A stretch of 63,397 bases of DNA. Origin: Desulfobacteraceae bacterium. GTDB taxonomy: Bacteria; Desulfobacterota; DSM-4660; Desulfatiglandales; Desulfatiglandaceae. The stretch is from assembly GCA_016844935.1 (NCBI GenBank), contig JAERTK010000027.1, forward strand, positions 1-63,397. The letters are read 5' to 3'. Shown here piece by piece: positions 52,190 through 61,505 of the stretch. The position numbers were made by a program, and so were the translations under genes. The notes below the pieces were generated by a model. It worked only from the letters and a program-made list of their open reading frames with translations. It was not told the DNA's origin and ran no database searches. Every line of letters starts with the position of its first letter. Position 1 is the stretch's first letter.

Positions 52190-52786
52190 TTAAAGTTCCA
52201 TCCCATCCAGGTATCGGCATATGGCGCCGTCGTATTCATGGGTCAAGCGGAACACCTTTCTGGCCAGTCGAAATCGTGTTGAGGGCCGGGTTTCCCCGGC
52301 CGAGGCATCCATTTCCTTTAAAACCTCCTCATAATCATCCGGATCCACAATAACCGTCACATCCTTGAAATTCTTTGCCGCGGATCGTAGCATGGAGGGA
52401 CCTCCGATATCGATATTCTCGATGGCCTCTTCCAGCGTCACCCCTTCTCTGGATACTGTTTTTTCAAACTGATACAGGTTCACCACCACCAGGTCAATAT
52501 TTTCAATACCGTGCTCCGCCATGACCTTCACATGATCGGGATTGTCACGCAGGCCCAGAAGCCCCCCATGCACTTTCGGATGAAGGGTTTTGACGCGGCC
52601 GTCCATCATTTCCGGAAACCCGGTATAGGCCGAGATATCCGTCACCATAACCCCTCCCTGGCGTAGCGCTTTGGCCGTTCCCCCTGTTGACAATATCTCC
52701 ACCTTGAATCCGATCAGGGACTGCGCGAAATCCACGATTCCCGTTTTATCCGTGACGCTGATGATCGCTTTTTTTATCTTACCCAT
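52190..52786 (-). CDS. purH: IMP cyclohydrolase (PurH N-terminal domain only)
   Basis: 198 residues corresponding to the MGS-like cyclohydrolase half of Pur[55 protein letters not shown] and [17 protein letters not shown]. The AICAR-formyltransferase half is absent and must be a separate gene, as known in some Desulfobacterota and archaea. ATG 52786 is set by GAGGAG eight nt before it. Located 45 nt after the DUF1178 gene. Confidence 0.93.
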   Translation of the reverse strand: MGKIKKAIISVTDKTGIVDFAQSLIGFKVEILSTGGTAKALRQGGVMVTDISAYTGFPEMMDGRVKTLHPKVHGGLLGLRDNPDHVKVMAEHGIENIDLVVVNLYQFEKTVSREGVTLEEAIENIDIGGPSMLRSAAKNFKDVTVIVDPDDYEEVLKEMDASAGETRPSTRFRLARKVFRLTHEYDGAICRYLDGMEL

Positions 52787-52831
52787 GCATTTCTCCTCAA
52801 TACCAGGCGACAACCATCCGCCCTCTTCCAT

Positions 52832-53254
52832 TCAATTACTTTTTTCAGGGTCTGACACGGGGACCGGGACCTTCAAAAAACCCACGCCCTCTTCTTTTAG
52901 AGTCTTTTCCTCTTCCTCCGTTGCCGACCCACGGATGCTTCTCTTTTCCGCGGCGCCGTAATGGATTTTCAACGCTTCGGCGGCAAATTGGGTCCCCACA
53001 TCTTCCGAATTAGTTTTAATGTATTCAACGACCTCTTTTGCCAGTTTCTGGTAATTGATGGCCGCCGGGTCGGTCACTTCATGGGATTGGGACGTTCTGA
53101 CCGCCACGGGCGAAAGAACCTTCCTGACATCGGCAACATCACAGACCGGGCATTGTACAAGGTTATCTGAATTCTGTTCCTCAAAAGACTGAAGGCTGTC
53201 AAACCAGCCTTCAAAAAGGTGCCCCTGGGAACACTCCAAATCAAATGCAATCAT
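52832..53254 (-). CDS. DUF1178 family protein
   Basis: 140 residues. N-terminal MIAFDLECSQGHLFEGWFDS with LVQCPVCDVADVRKVLSP, a zinc-ribbon-like arrangement typical of DUF1178. The middle helix (AKEVVEYIKTNSEDVG) and IHYGAAEKRSIRGSATEEE are also family features. Function unknown. Lies 9 nt after the XRE-cupin regulator and before purH on the same strand. Confidence 0.88.
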   Translation of the reverse strand: MIAFDLECSQGHLFEGWFDSLQSFEEQNSDNLVQCPVCDVADVRKVLSPVAVRTSQSHEVTDPAAINYQKLAKEVVEYIKTNSEDVGTQFAAEALKIHYGAAEKRSIRGSATEEEEKTLKEEGVGFLKVPVPVSDPEKSN

Positions 53255-53263
53255 TTTGCCTTT

Positions 53264-53950
53264 TTATCCCTCCGAATAGAGAACAGCCAGAATCCGTGTG
53301 ACACCACTGCCATGATTCTTGACAAGATGCGGAACCGTAGAATCGTAGTATATGGAATCGCCCCCTTCGAGCACGTAAACCTCCTCGCCGAGCCTGACTT
53401 CCATGGACCCTTCCAGAACGTAAATGAATTCCTGGCCATCGTGGGCAGATCGCTCCTCGTCGGCCTTGGAAGGTTCAAGGGAAACAAGAAAGGGTTCCAT
53501 GTGCCGGTCTTTCTTGTGGGGGGCCAGGGACTCGTAACCATATCCATAATATTTGCCCTTTTTGGAACTGTAGCGCGAGACCACCTTCCGGTCGTGTTTC
53601 CGGACAATGGTGAAAGGCATATCCTCTTCGCCTGATATGAAATAGCCCATCTTCAGGTCAAGGGCCTTGGCCAGTTTAATAACGGTCCCCAGGGGTGGCG
53701 CAACATTGCCGTTTTCGATCTGCTCCAGGAACGCCACCTCCAGACCGGTTCTTTGAGAAATATCCTGCAGCGTCAAGTCCCGCTCTTCCCGCACTTGTCT
53801 GACCCGTTCACCCACATTGATCTGAATATCTTCCTTGGGAGCAGATGGGCTGATGCTGTTTAAAAAATCCTGTTCCTGATCTTCTCCATTGAACCGGCTG
53901 ATGTCCGTCAGAAAATCCTGTTCGGCATCCCGTGGATTCTCTTCTTCCAT
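53264..53950 (-). CDS. XRE-family transcriptional regulator with cupin domain
   Basis: 228 residues. An acidic N-terminal stretch repeats EQDFL..IS twice, then a helix-turn-helix (VRQVREERDLTLQDISQRTGLEVAFLEQIENG, residues about 57-85) and a C-terminal cupin (FIYVLEGSMEVRLGEEVYVLEGGDSIYYDS). Such regulators sense small ligands. ATG 53950 is preferred because AGAGGA is seven nt upstream. First of three genes on this strand with DUF1178 and purH. Confidence 0.9.
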   Translation of the reverse strand: MEEENPRDAEQDFLTDISRFNGEDQEQDFLNSISPSAPKEDIQINVGERVRQVREERDLTLQDISQRTGLEVAFLEQIENGNVAPPLGTVIKLAKALDLKMGYFISGEEDMPFTIVRKHDRKVVSRYSSKKGKYYGYGYESLAPHKKDRHMEPFLVSLEPSKADEERSAHDGQEFIYVLEGSMEVRLGEEVYVLEGGDSIYYDSTVPHLVKNHGSGVTRILAVLYSEG

Positions 53951-54121
53951 AATCATTTCCTCTGGAGCCAATTTCAAAGCGTCCCCTTTTGCCCGATCTC
54001 TGCGTCATTCTTAAATTTTAATCCTCGAAATATTAAGTATATTCCTGTGGTTAAAATTTTCGCCTTCCTTGATACCGAACAAAATTGAACATTTTGAAAC
54101 TGGCTCTCTCGATTGCTCAGT

Positions 54122-54328
54122 TTATGTTTCGAGAACAAATATAACTTCCATCCTGACGCGGTATTCACGTATGATGTCGTCCTCCACCGCGACCCTTTGT
54201 TCTATAACCCTTAGACCGGTGATGCCTCTTAGGGTTTTTCTGGCCCTTTCAAAACCGGTTTTGATTGCCTCATCGAAACTCACGGGAGAGGCACCGATGA
54301 TCTCAGTAATGCGAGCAACTCGTTCCAA
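54122..54328 (-). CDS. Dodecin-like protein lacking the flavin-stacking Trp
   Basis: 68 residues, dodecin length and pattern: VARITEIIGASPVSFDEAIKTGFERA, then RVIEQRVAVEDDIIREYRVRMEVIF. Dodecins form 12-mers that store flavin. The Trp that stacks on the flavin in halophile-type dodecins falls at a Gly here (GITGLRV, hand alignment), so flavin binding is doubtful. Possibly a ligand-free or metal-binding dodecin. Confidence 0.85.
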   Translation of the reverse strand: MERVARITEIIGASPVSFDEAIKTGFERARKTLRGITGLRVIEQRVAVEDDIIREYRVRMEVIFVLET

Positions 54329-54421
54329 TAGCCGACCTCCTTGCCTTTTTCAACTAAATTTTGAATTTTGACCTGTTTGCATCTATCGTTGACAATAAAC
54401 GACGTAATGCCTGTCAAACCC

Positions 54422-54450
54422 TTGACACAAACCCGCCACCACCCTATTAT
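54422..54450 (+). promoter_or_regulatory. Sigma70-type promoter for the LOG-family gene
   Basis: TTGACA (54422-54427), 17-bp spacer, TATTAT (54445-54450); start near 54457, 84 nt before the ATG. Confidence 0.75.
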
Positions 54451-54540
54451 TCCACGCTGGCTCCATATAAAAGCTAAAGTATGCGGTGACAAAAAGCAAC
54501 GGTTTTTTGTGCATTTAACGGGAAAGAAAGGACATTTACC

Positions 54541-55194
54541 ATGAAAGACAGTCAATATATTGTTGATGATTTGAACTTGAAAGACTCCTGGAGGATGTTT
54601 CAGATCATATCTGAGTTCGTGAGGGGTTTTGAAGAGATGCCTGAAGCCTATCCCGCAGTCAGTATTTTTGGATCTTCACAGACCGAACCTGACAGCGACG
54701 TATACCAGAAAACCATCAAAGCGGCCCAGCTCCTTGTGGAAAGCGGCTTCAATGTAATTTCAGGCGGGGGTCCCGGCGTGATGGAAGCGGCCAACCTGGG
54801 AGCCAGCAAGGCAAAAGGAAAGTCCGTGGGGCTTCATATCGAGCTTCCCAATGAACAGCAACCCAACAAATATGCCAACGTCCGCCTGAGTTTCAAGTAT
54901 TTTTTCATTCGAAAAGTGATGTTTGTCAAATACGCCGTTGCCTATATTATCATGCCGGGAGGATTCGGCACTCTTGATGAGCTCTTTGAATCATTAACCC
55001 TCATACAGACAAAAAGAATTCGGCACTTTCCCGTCATCCTGGTGGGTTCGGACTACTGGGGAGGATTGATGGACTGGATTAAGGATGTAATGATCAAGGA
55101 AAAGACCATTTCGGAATCGGACCTTGACATTTTTCAGGTGGTGGATTCACCGGAAGAAGCCGTAGGGATCATCAAGAGACGTGTCGTCATCTAA
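54541..55194 (+). CDS. LOG-family nucleotide 5'-monophosphate phosphoribohydrolase
   Basis: 217 residues. Signature motifs are ISGGGPGVMEAANLGA and the catalytic PGGFGTLDELFE. Family members cleave cytokinin ribotides or purine and pyrimidine nucleotides; the bacterial substrate is often unknown. 15 nt ahead of rsmG. Confidence 0.92.
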   Translation: MKDSQYIVDDLNLKDSWRMFQIISEFVRGFEEMPEAYPAVSIFGSSQTEPDSDVYQKTIKAAQLLVESGFNVISGGGPGVMEAANLGASKAKGKSVGLHIELPNEQQPNKYANVRLSFKYFFIRKVMFVKYAVAYIIMPGGFGTLDELFESLTLIQTKRIRHFPVILVGSDYWGGLMDWIKDVMIKEKTISESDLDIFQVVDSPEEAVGIIKRRVVI

Positions 55195-55209
55195 GGGCCA
55201 CCGCAAAAA

Positions 55210-55887
55210 ATGATGGCCACGGAATCATGTTTCACAGAAATTGTAGCAAGCCTTTCGCCAAAGCAAAAGGGGCTTCTTGGCATTTTTGTCAAGGAGTTGA
55301 CGGCCTGGAACAAACACATGAATCTAACGGGCCTATCATCCACTAAACGCATTATGGACGAACTGGTGGTCGACTCTCTCATGCCGGCCCCCTGCCTTCC
55401 TGATAACGGTTTACTCCTCGATGTGGGCTCAGGGGCCGGTTTCCCCGCCATTCCCCTGAAGATTTGCAAACCGTCAATGAAATTTTTCCTCCTGGAACCC
55501 AATTCAAAAAAGGGGAGCTTCTTAAGGCAAATCATCCGGCTCTGCGGTTTGAAACAGATCGAGGTCCTTAAAGACCGGATTGACACACCTTCCCGGCCTT
55601 TCCCTTTTACCCGGTGTGACATCATCACATCGAGAGCCATGGCACCATTGCCTCAACTTATCAAGTGGTGCACGCCCTACCTGGCCCCAGGGGGCCTGAT
55701 GGTTGTTTTTCTGGGAAATCGATCCGAGGAGATTCTTACGGAAAGTGAACCGCTACTAAAAGAGAAGGGGCTTTTCGTTCAAGATAAAAACGCTTATACT
55801 CTGAAACAAAGGGAATCAGAAAGGAGTCTGTTAATCATTAAGAAAGGGAAAAAACCGGGAACCGACAACCGGCAACTTCATCAATAG
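55210..55887 (+). CDS. rsmG: 16S rRNA (guanine-N7) methyltransferase G
   Basis: 225 residues. SAM-dependent methylation of G527 in 16S rRNA. Motifs are AWNKHMNLTGLS, VDSLMPAPCL, LLDVGSGAGFPAIPLKI (SAM site) and ITSRAMAPLPQL. Two adjacent ATG codons at 55210 and 55213 are possible starts; no strong ribosome-binding site. Its end overlaps that of the convergent TetR gene by 7 nt. No parA/parB or mnmG neighbour, unlike many bacteria. Confidence 0.93.
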   Translation: MMATESCFTEIVASLSPKQKGLLGIFVKELTAWNKHMNLTGLSSTKRIMDELVVDSLMPAPCLPDNGLLLDVGSGAGFPAIPLKICKPSMKFFLLEPNSKKGSFLRQIIRLCGLKQIEVLKDRIDTPSRPFPFTRCDIITSRAMAPLPQLIKWCTPYLAPGGLMVVFLGNRSEEILTESEPLLKEKGLFVQDKNAYTLKQRESERSLLIIKKGKKPGTDNRQLHQ

Positions 55888-56498
55888 TTTACCCCCAGTG
55901 CATCCATGATGGTCACCAGCTGGGTGTCAATGTATTTATCCAATGTCAAACGGTTTTTAAAATGCCAGTGCTTCAGTATCCACATTTGTGACAACATCAA
56001 AATATTGTAGGCCATGAGGTCAACATCGACCGCTTTGAAAACCCCCTGCGCAATCCCCTCATTAATGATAGTAGAAAAAATCTCACTGACTTGGACTTCA
56101 AGCCCCATAATCCGCCTTTTTGAACGCCTGTCCAGCGAACTGGATTTCTGATAAAGCAGCAGCATTTTTTCGCGCTGACGATCCAGCACCCTGAGGTAGA
56201 GAATGACCGCAATGGCGAGTTTCTCCACGGGGTCCACAATGTCCTTGATTTCCTCGATCAAGCTCTCCTGGAAAATATTCAACACATCTTCCATGATAAG
56301 CCGCATAATCCCGGATTTCTTTTTGACGTAGTGGTACGTAACAGGCAATGCAACATTGGCGGTTTCGGAGATTTCCTGAATTGAAGTGGCCCCGTAGCCT
56401 TTCCTGGCATAAAGGGCGCTTGCAGCGTCTATGATTTTTTTTCGGACCTTATCTGAGGCCACAATTTGATCAAGAACCGTCAGTCTGTTTCTGGGCAT
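55881..56498 (-). CDS. TetR-family transcriptional regulator
   Basis: 205 residues. The N-terminal DNA-binding domain contains YGATSIQEISETANVALPVTYHYVKKKSGIMRLI (given in two parts: YGATSIQEISETANVALP and VTYHYVKKKSGIMRLI). The C-terminal ligand domain is all-helical. Resembles fatty-acid or acyl-CoA-responsive members in overall pattern, but the ligand cannot be told. Starts about 70 bp before a dodecin-like gene. Confidence 0.9.
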   Translation of the reverse strand: MPRNRLTVLDQIVASDKVRKKIIDAASALYARKGYGATSIQEISETANVALPVTYHYVKKKSGIMRLIMEDVLNIFQESLIEEIKDIVDPVEKLAIAVILYLRVLDRQREKMLLLYQKSSSLDRRSKRRIMGLEVQVSEIFSTIINEGIAQGVFKAVDVDLMAYNILMLSQMWILKHWHFKNRLTLDKYIDTQLVTIMDALGVNY

Positions 56499-56570
56499 AT
56501 TCAGCGATGCTCCTCGGATAGCCTACAGCAAAAACGGGGATGAACACAGGGGGTTTTTTGTTTGATTACC

Positions 56571-56780
56571 CTATTTGGCGTATTTAAATGAAACACTTAA
56601 TCGTGTTCTAAATGAGGTCACCTTTCCATTTTCGATGGTCACATCCAGCTTGGTAACTTCCGCTACCCTCAGATCCTTGAGGCTTTCTCCCGCTGTTGCG
56701 ATTGCTGTGTTGGTTGCATCTTCCCACGATTGGTCACTCGTTCCCACCAACTCAATAAGTTTGTATGTACTTCCAGCCAT
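56571..56780 (-). CDS. Second dodecin-like protein
   Basis: 69 residues from ATG 56780, which follows AGGAGGGTTACG. MAGSTYKLIELVGTSDQSWEDATNTAI, then LRVAEVTKLDVTIENGKVTSFRTRLSVSFKY, is the dodecin pattern. The position of the flavin-stacking Trp is Val (LRVAEV). Only about 48% of positions look shared with the one at 54122, by eye, so they are old paralogs. Confidence 0.88.
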   Translation of the reverse strand: MAGSTYKLIELVGTSDQSWEDATNTAIATAGESLKDLRVAEVTKLDVTIENGKVTSFRTRLSVSFKYAK

Positions 56781-56994
56781 CGTAACCCTCCTTTTCACTT
56801 TAAAGGTTTTGGGCAAACGCCCGCCAAAATCCTACACGATTCACCCCCTTTCCTCTCTAGTCCTATCTCTTGAAAAACAGAATAACAGAGCATTTCATCC
56901 TTTGCAAGATACCATTTTTCATAACCACTAACAGGGCGCAGAAAAAACTGCGTAAACCCTGCACCCTGACAACTGCCCCCTGCACCCTATTTAT

Positions 56995-57405
56995 CTACCC
57001 ATTAAAATCTTTGATCCGCCGCCAGGCCAAATCCTTGAGTTTTTTTAACAGGGACGGAGACGCATTGCCGATATCTTCGATATTCCATTGAAGCAGGGTG
57101 GCCGGTTCAACCGCTTTCAAGGTTACCGTGCGTTTCCGCTGCTGGCTGATGGTACCCACTTCACCAATGATTTCTCCCGAAGAGAGCGTTTTCAACACAT
57201 AGCCCTGCTGGGTGCTCGCCTCCAGTTTCCCTGAAACAATCAGGGCAAAGGAGCCATCAGCATCATCTCCCTGTCGATAAATAAATTCTTCTGCCGCGAA
57301 TTCCTTCCCCTGAGCACTCATGGCCAGAAGACCCAACTGGCCCTGGTCCATCCCTCGAAACAAGGCGCAATCATTTAGCGCTTTTTGCATGGTGTTGAAA
57401 TCCAT
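56995..57405 (-). CDS. Stand-alone cyclic-nucleotide-binding-domain protein
   Basis: 136 residues. Crp-type barrel: LFRGMDQGQLGLLAM, EEFIYRQGDDADGSFALIVSGKLEAS, LSSGEIIGEVGTISQQRKRTVTLKAVEPATLLQW. There is no DNA-binding domain. ATG 57405 has GGGAGG upstream and lies 17 nt after the stop of the CoA-disulfide-reductase-like gene, so they form one operon. Compare the similar protein at 33159 in the RACo/Nuo operon. Confidence 0.87.
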   Translation of the reverse strand: MDFNTMQKALNDCALFRGMDQGQLGLLAMSAQGKEFAAEEFIYRQGDDADGSFALIVSGKLEASTQQGYVLKTLSSGEIIGEVGTISQQRKRTVTLKAVEPATLLQWNIEDIGNASPSLLKKLKDLAWRRIKDFNG

Positions 57406-57422
57406 ATGCCGATACCTCCCAC

Positions 57423-59129
57423 TTAAATGTCCAATCCCCACTTCTTTACGGTGGCCATCCCCCCCTGAAGGTTATAGGTGTCGGTAATGCCTTCCTGCCG
57501 CAGGTTCAGCTGCGCTTCGTAAGACCGAACACCCGTATTGCATATGAGTACCAGGGGTTTGTCCTTTGGAACCTCATCCATGCGCTGTTTGAGTTCATCC
57601 TGGGGAATGCTTTTCCAGTCTTCAGGATGTTTTTCCGCAAACGATTTCGCATTCCCCCAGCCCCGACAATCCAGAAAAACAGCATCTCTACCGTCCCTAT
57701 CCTGCCACCATTTTGCGAACTGGTCCACATCAATCAACTTATTTTTTCCTTTCAAAACATTTTCGGCCGTATTGCCCAGGGCGTTGACGATATCCATGGC
57801 CGCTGAAAAGGGAGGCGCGTAGAGGAGTTCGAGGTTGCTGATGTCCGCCGTGACAGGCCCGTATTTCAGTATGGCCGCCACAGCGTTGACCCGGGCGAAA
57901 ACCGCGTCCGTCGTGCTACCCAGCCCCTGAACTCCCAGAACTTTCTCTGTTTTTCGATCCACGATGAGCTCCATGTACATGAGGCCCTTCTCAGGATAAA
58001 AGTGCGCCCTGTCAAACTGCGAAACAAACACGCTAATAGCATCCCATCCCGCACTCTTCGCGGTTTTCAAGCTCATTCCCGCACTGGCTAAGGAGATTTC
58101 AAAAACCTTTATAATAAACGTTCCCACGGCACCCTCGAATCGGGCATTTCCGCCCGCCAGGTTCGTACCGATGACCCGCCCCTGCCTGTTGGTCAGGGAA
58201 CCGGATGGGAAATAGCCCGGTTTTTCCGTGAGCAGGTTGGGAATCTCCACACAATCCCCCCCCGCAAAAATATGGGGATCAGAGGTTTGCATCCGTTCGT
58301 TTACCACTATGGCCCCTTGGGCAGAAACCTCGAGTCCGGCTGCTTTGGCCAGATCGCTGTTGGGGGAAACACCCACCGCCATGATCACCATATCCGCGTC
58401 AATGGTGCCTTTGTCGGTCACGACCTTTTTCACGCGATCCGTCCCCTGGAGCTCTTGAACCATTTCACTCAGGCGAACGGTAACCTCATTTTCTTCCAGA
58501 TGGCACTGGGCCATATGGGCCATATTCGGGCTGACAATGCCGGGTAGAATCTGATCGGCCACTTCAAGCACCGTGGTCTCGATTCCCCACAAATCCGCAA
58601 AGGCTTCCGCCATTTCAAGCCCGATGGCCCCGGCGCCGATAACGACGGCTTTTTCAACCTCGCCTTTCGAAAGCCCCTGCTTGATGGCCATTGCTTCATT
58701 CAGATTTGATACGGTAAAAACCCCTTTCAGGTCGGCACCGGGGATGGGGAGCCGTTTGGGGCGGCTGCCGGTGCCCAGCACCAGCTGGTCATAGGGCAGG
58801 GTCTCTTCCTGTCGGTCCAGCACATTCTGCACAGTTACCGTTTTGTTGTTTCGATCAATGGACAGGGCCCGGGTATTAATCAACACATCAATGTCTTTAA
58901 CGCTATGGAAAAATTCTGCGTCGCGAACCATGTGAAAACTGGTTGACTGGAGCTGGCTCGCATCATTCACGTCTCCCGATACAAAATACGGGATTCCACA
59001 CCCCCCGTAGGAAATGAATTCCGACTGATCCACCATGGTGACTTTTGAATCGGGTTCAAGTCTTTTAAAACGGCAGGCTGCTTTTGGACCCAAAGCAACT
59101 GCCCCGATAACAACGATACGCTGTGACAT
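57423..59129 (-). CDS. CoA-disulfide reductase / NAD(P)H-dependent sulfur reductase with rhodanese domain
   Basis: 568 residues. The FAD/NAD disulfide-reductase core starts IVVIGAVALGPKAACRFKRL, has the redox Cys44 in ISYGGCGIPYF, NAD fold AVVIGAGAIGLEMAEAFAD and FAGGDCVEIP. A rhodanese domain occupies about residues 465-568 with active-site loop ICNTGVRS and Cys. This arrangement (CoADR-Rhd, Npsr) reduces polysulfide, elemental sulfur or CoA persulfide with NAD(P)H, fitting a sulfur-metabolising anaerobe. It is followed by a cNMP-binding protein. Confidence 0.92.
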   Translation of the reverse strand: MSQRIVVIGAVALGPKAACRFKRLEPDSKVTMVDQSEFISYGGCGIPYFVSGDVNDASQLQSTSFHMVRDAEFFHSVKDIDVLINTRALSIDRNNKTVTVQNVLDRQEETLPYDQLVLGTGSRPKRLPIPGADLKGVFTVSNLNEAMAIKQGLSKGEVEKAVVIGAGAIGLEMAEAFADLWGIETTVLEVADQILPGIVSPNMAHMAQCHLEENEVTVRLSEMVQELQGTDRVKKVVTDKGTIDADMVIMAVGVSPNSDLAKAAGLEVSAQGAIVVNERMQTSDPHIFAGGDCVEIPNLLTEKPGYFPSGSLTNRQGRVIGTNLAGGNARFEGAVGTFIIKVFEISLASAGMSLKTAKSAGWDAISVFVSQFDRAHFYPEKGLMYMELIVDRKTEKVLGVQGLGSTTDAVFARVNAVAAILKYGPVTADISNLELLYAPPFSAAMDIVNALGNTAENVLKGKNKLIDVDQFAKWWQDRDGRDAVFLDCRGWGNAKSFAEKHPEDWKSIPQDELKQRMDEVPKDKPLVLICNTGVRSYEAQLNLRQEGITDTYNLQGGMATVKKWGLDI

Positions 59130-59173
59130 AATTCGAACTCCTGATCAGGCTGTTTTATTTTTCATTTGAACCC

Positions 59174-59203
59174 TTTATAAATCATTGTGGATTCACTTTT
59201 CAA
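59174..59203 (-). promoter_or_regulatory. Promoter for the CoADR-rhodanese operon
   Basis: Minus strand TTGAAA (59203-59198), 18-bp spacer, TATAAA (59179-59174), 45 bp before the ATG at 59129. Confidence 0.55.
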
Positions 59204-59275
59204 TGCTTTTAAAACCGAACCTTTCAATATTCATAAAAAGCCGCCCATAAGATCCATCACACCGTCCTAAAACCC

Positions 59276-59304
59276 TTGACTTTGATAAAAGGAATCTTTA
59301 TTAT
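59276..59304 (+). promoter_or_regulatory. Sigma70-type promoter for the CBS/SLC13 unit
   Basis: TTGACT (59276-59281), 17-bp spacer, TATTAT (59299-59304); start near 59311, about 30 nt before the CBS gene, which has a GGAAGG ribosome-binding site. Confidence 0.75.
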
Positions 59305-59341
59305 CCGCGCCAAAATGCCATTAATATTAGGAAGGTGAATT

Positions 59342-59899
59342 ATGGAAGCAATTACGATTAAAGATCTTATGGTGCCTCTTGAAGAATACGCTACAGTCCC
59401 GGACAGCGCAAACCTTTACGAAGCCGTTCTGGCTCTGGAGGACGCACAGGAAAAATTCGACCATCTGCCCTATAAACACAGGGCCGTATTGGTATATGAC
59501 GAAAAAGATCGGATTGTGGGCAAACTGGGCCAGTTGGACATCATCAGAGCATTGGAACCCAAATATGGTGATATGGGCAATATCAAGTCCCTGTCACGAT
59601 TCGGCTTGAGCGGTAAATTCATTTCTTCCATAATGGAGAACAACTATCTGTGGGAAAAGCCGCTTACCGACATCTGCAAAAAAGGCGCCAACATAAAAGT
59701 CAAGGATTTCATGCATAGTCCCGTAGAAGGTGAATATGTCAGTGAGGATGCTACCCTGGAGATGGCCTGCCATCAATTGGTGCTGGGGCATCATCAGTCC
59801 CTGCTTGTGACCCGGGAAGACAAAATCATCGCCATTTTGCGGTTGACGGACGTCTTTAACGCCATCTTCCAGACAATGAAAACCACCTGCAGTCTTTAA
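59342..59899 (+). CDS. CBS-domain pair protein
   Basis: 185 residues. Two CBS motifs: IKDLMVPLEEYATVPDSANLYEAV at the start (residues 5-70) and VKDFMHSPVEGEYVSEDATLEMA (about 120-180), separated by a linker. CBS pairs bind adenosine nucleotides and report energy state. No catalytic domain. It is 75 nt upstream of the SLC13 transporter and may regulate it (inference). Confidence 0.88.
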   Translation: MEAITIKDLMVPLEEYATVPDSANLYEAVLALEDAQEKFDHLPYKHRAVLVYDEKDRIVGKLGQLDIIRALEPKYGDMGNIKSLSRFGLSGKFISSIMENNYLWEKPLTDICKKGANIKVKDFMHSPVEGEYVSEDATLEMACHQLVLGHHQSLLVTREDKIIAILRLTDVFNAIFQTMKTTCSL

Positions 59900-59974
59900 C
59901 ATTTAAGAATATATAGGGCACTCAATTCCGCCTCGACTATTTCGTGAATATAAATCAGACGGAGGGTTCAATAC

Positions 59975-61450
59975 ATGTCGAACGACACTGCTTCAGCAGA
60001 TGAAAAATCAAAAATTAACTGGACGAAGATCATTTTTCTTCTGGTAGGGGTTTTTCTGTTTATTATTGTCTATACATCCTCATCCTGGCCCGATGCCGTA
60101 GACCCAATGGGGAAACATTTCCCCTTAAGCAAAGAGGCAAAAGGCGCATTAGCGGTCTTCCTGCTGGCGGGAACCTGGTGGGTGTTTGAAGTGGTCCCCA
60201 TCGGGGTTACCAGCCTGACCATCGGTGTCCTTCAAGCCATGTTTCTGATCCGGCCGGCAAAAGTGGCTTTTACGGATTTCATGGTACCGTCCGTCATGTT
60301 TATTTTTGCATCCATCGTCATTGGCCTGGTCTTTACCAAAGTGGGGTTGACCAAACGGCTTGCCTACAAAATGTTGATCGTTGTGGGGGAAAAAACAAGC
60401 ATGATTTACCTGGGCTGTTTCGTCGTGACGGCGGCCCTCTGCCACATCATGGCCCATACGGCTGTGGCTGCGACCATTTACCCGCTGCTCATATCCATTT
60501 ATGCCCTTTATGGTGAGGGGAACAAGCAAACAAAGTTTGGCAAGGGCCTTTTTATTGGGATGGCCTATGTGGCCGGTGCCGGCAGCATTGTGACCCTGCT
60601 GGGGGCCGCCAGGGGCGCGGTTGCCTTGGGTTTTTACACTGACGTGGTGGGCAAGGATGTCAGTTTTTTTGAACTGAGCTACTACATGTTCCCTATCGGT
60701 TGGCTCATGACCTTTCTCCTCTGGGGATTTTTCATGATATTTTTGAAACCTGAAAAGAAGGTAATCCCCGGCCTAAGAGATAAAGCAAGACAGTTGAATG
60801 CTGAACTGGGGTCCATTACTAAAAAGGAGATCCTGGCAGCCGTTATTGTATTCGGCTGTATCCTGGTCATGAGCCTGCGGTCCTTTATCCCCGCGCTTCA
60901 GCCCATCAACAAGACAGCCATTATCCTGGTATCCACCATTTTGTTTTTTATCGTCGGCATTCTGGATGTGGACGACCTGGAAGACATCCCCTGGAATATT
61001 ATCCTCCTGTTCGGCGGGGCCATGAGCATCGGCTTCTGCCTGTGGGATACCGGAGCCGCAAAGTGGCTCGCCGTGAACTGGCTCGCCATGTTCAAGGAAG
61101 CCACCTGGTTTGTCTTTGTCATGAGCATCGCCTTTTTCGTGATGATGATGACCAACTTCATCATGAACGTGGCCGCTATCGCCATATCGCTGCCCGTGGC
61201 CCTGGTCATTGCGCCCTACCTGCATGTGGCACCCGAGGTGATCCTTTTCGCCTCCCTGGTGGTGGCAGGTATGCCTTTCCTGCTGCTGGTGGGCGCAGCA
61301 CCCAATGCCATTGCATACGATTCGAAACAGTTTTCCACAGGCGAGTTTTTTCTATACGGCATTCCCGCCAGCATCCTGTTAATGATTGTGACGGGGATCG
61401 CCGTTTATGTCATCTGGCCCCTCATGGGAATGCCGGTGACAACACCATAG
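59975..61450 (+). CDS. SLC13/DASS-family anion:sodium symporter
   Basis: 491 residues with about 11-12 membrane segments. The family's two signature regions are recognisable: HTAVAATIYPLLISIYAL (first half) and LLVGAAPNAIAYDSKQFSTGEFF near the C-terminus. Members carry dicarboxylates, sulfate, or other divalent anions; sulfate would suit the host, but the substrate cannot be read from sequence. GGAGGG precedes the ATG. Confidence 0.88.
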   Translation: MSNDTASADEKSKINWTKIIFLLVGVFLFIIVYTSSSWPDAVDPMGKHFPLSKEAKGALAVFLLAGTWWVFEVVPIGVTSLTIGVLQAMFLIRPAKVAFTDFMVPSVMFIFASIVIGLVFTKVGLTKRLAYKMLIVVGEKTSMIYLGCFVVTAALCHIMAHTAVAATIYPLLISIYALYGEGNKQTKFGKGLFIGMAYVAGAGSIVTLLGAARGAVALGFYTDVVGKDVSFFELSYYMFPIGWLMTFLLWGFFMIFLKPEKKVIPGLRDKARQLNAELGSITKKEILAAVIVFGCILVMSLRSFIPALQPINKTAIILVSTILFFIVGILDVDDLEDIPWNIILLFGGAMSIGFCLWDTGAAKWLAVNWLAMFKEATWFVFVMSIAFFVMMMTNFIMNVAAIAISLPVALVIAPYLHVAPEVILFASLVVAGMPFLLLVGAAPNAIAYDSKQFSTGEFFLYGIPASILLMIVTGIAVYVIWPLMGMPVTTP

Positions 61451-61505
61451 CCCGTTTCGAAAATGTGGGTTTAATCCCGGGGGTTTTGATCTTCTGATTT
61501 GGACC

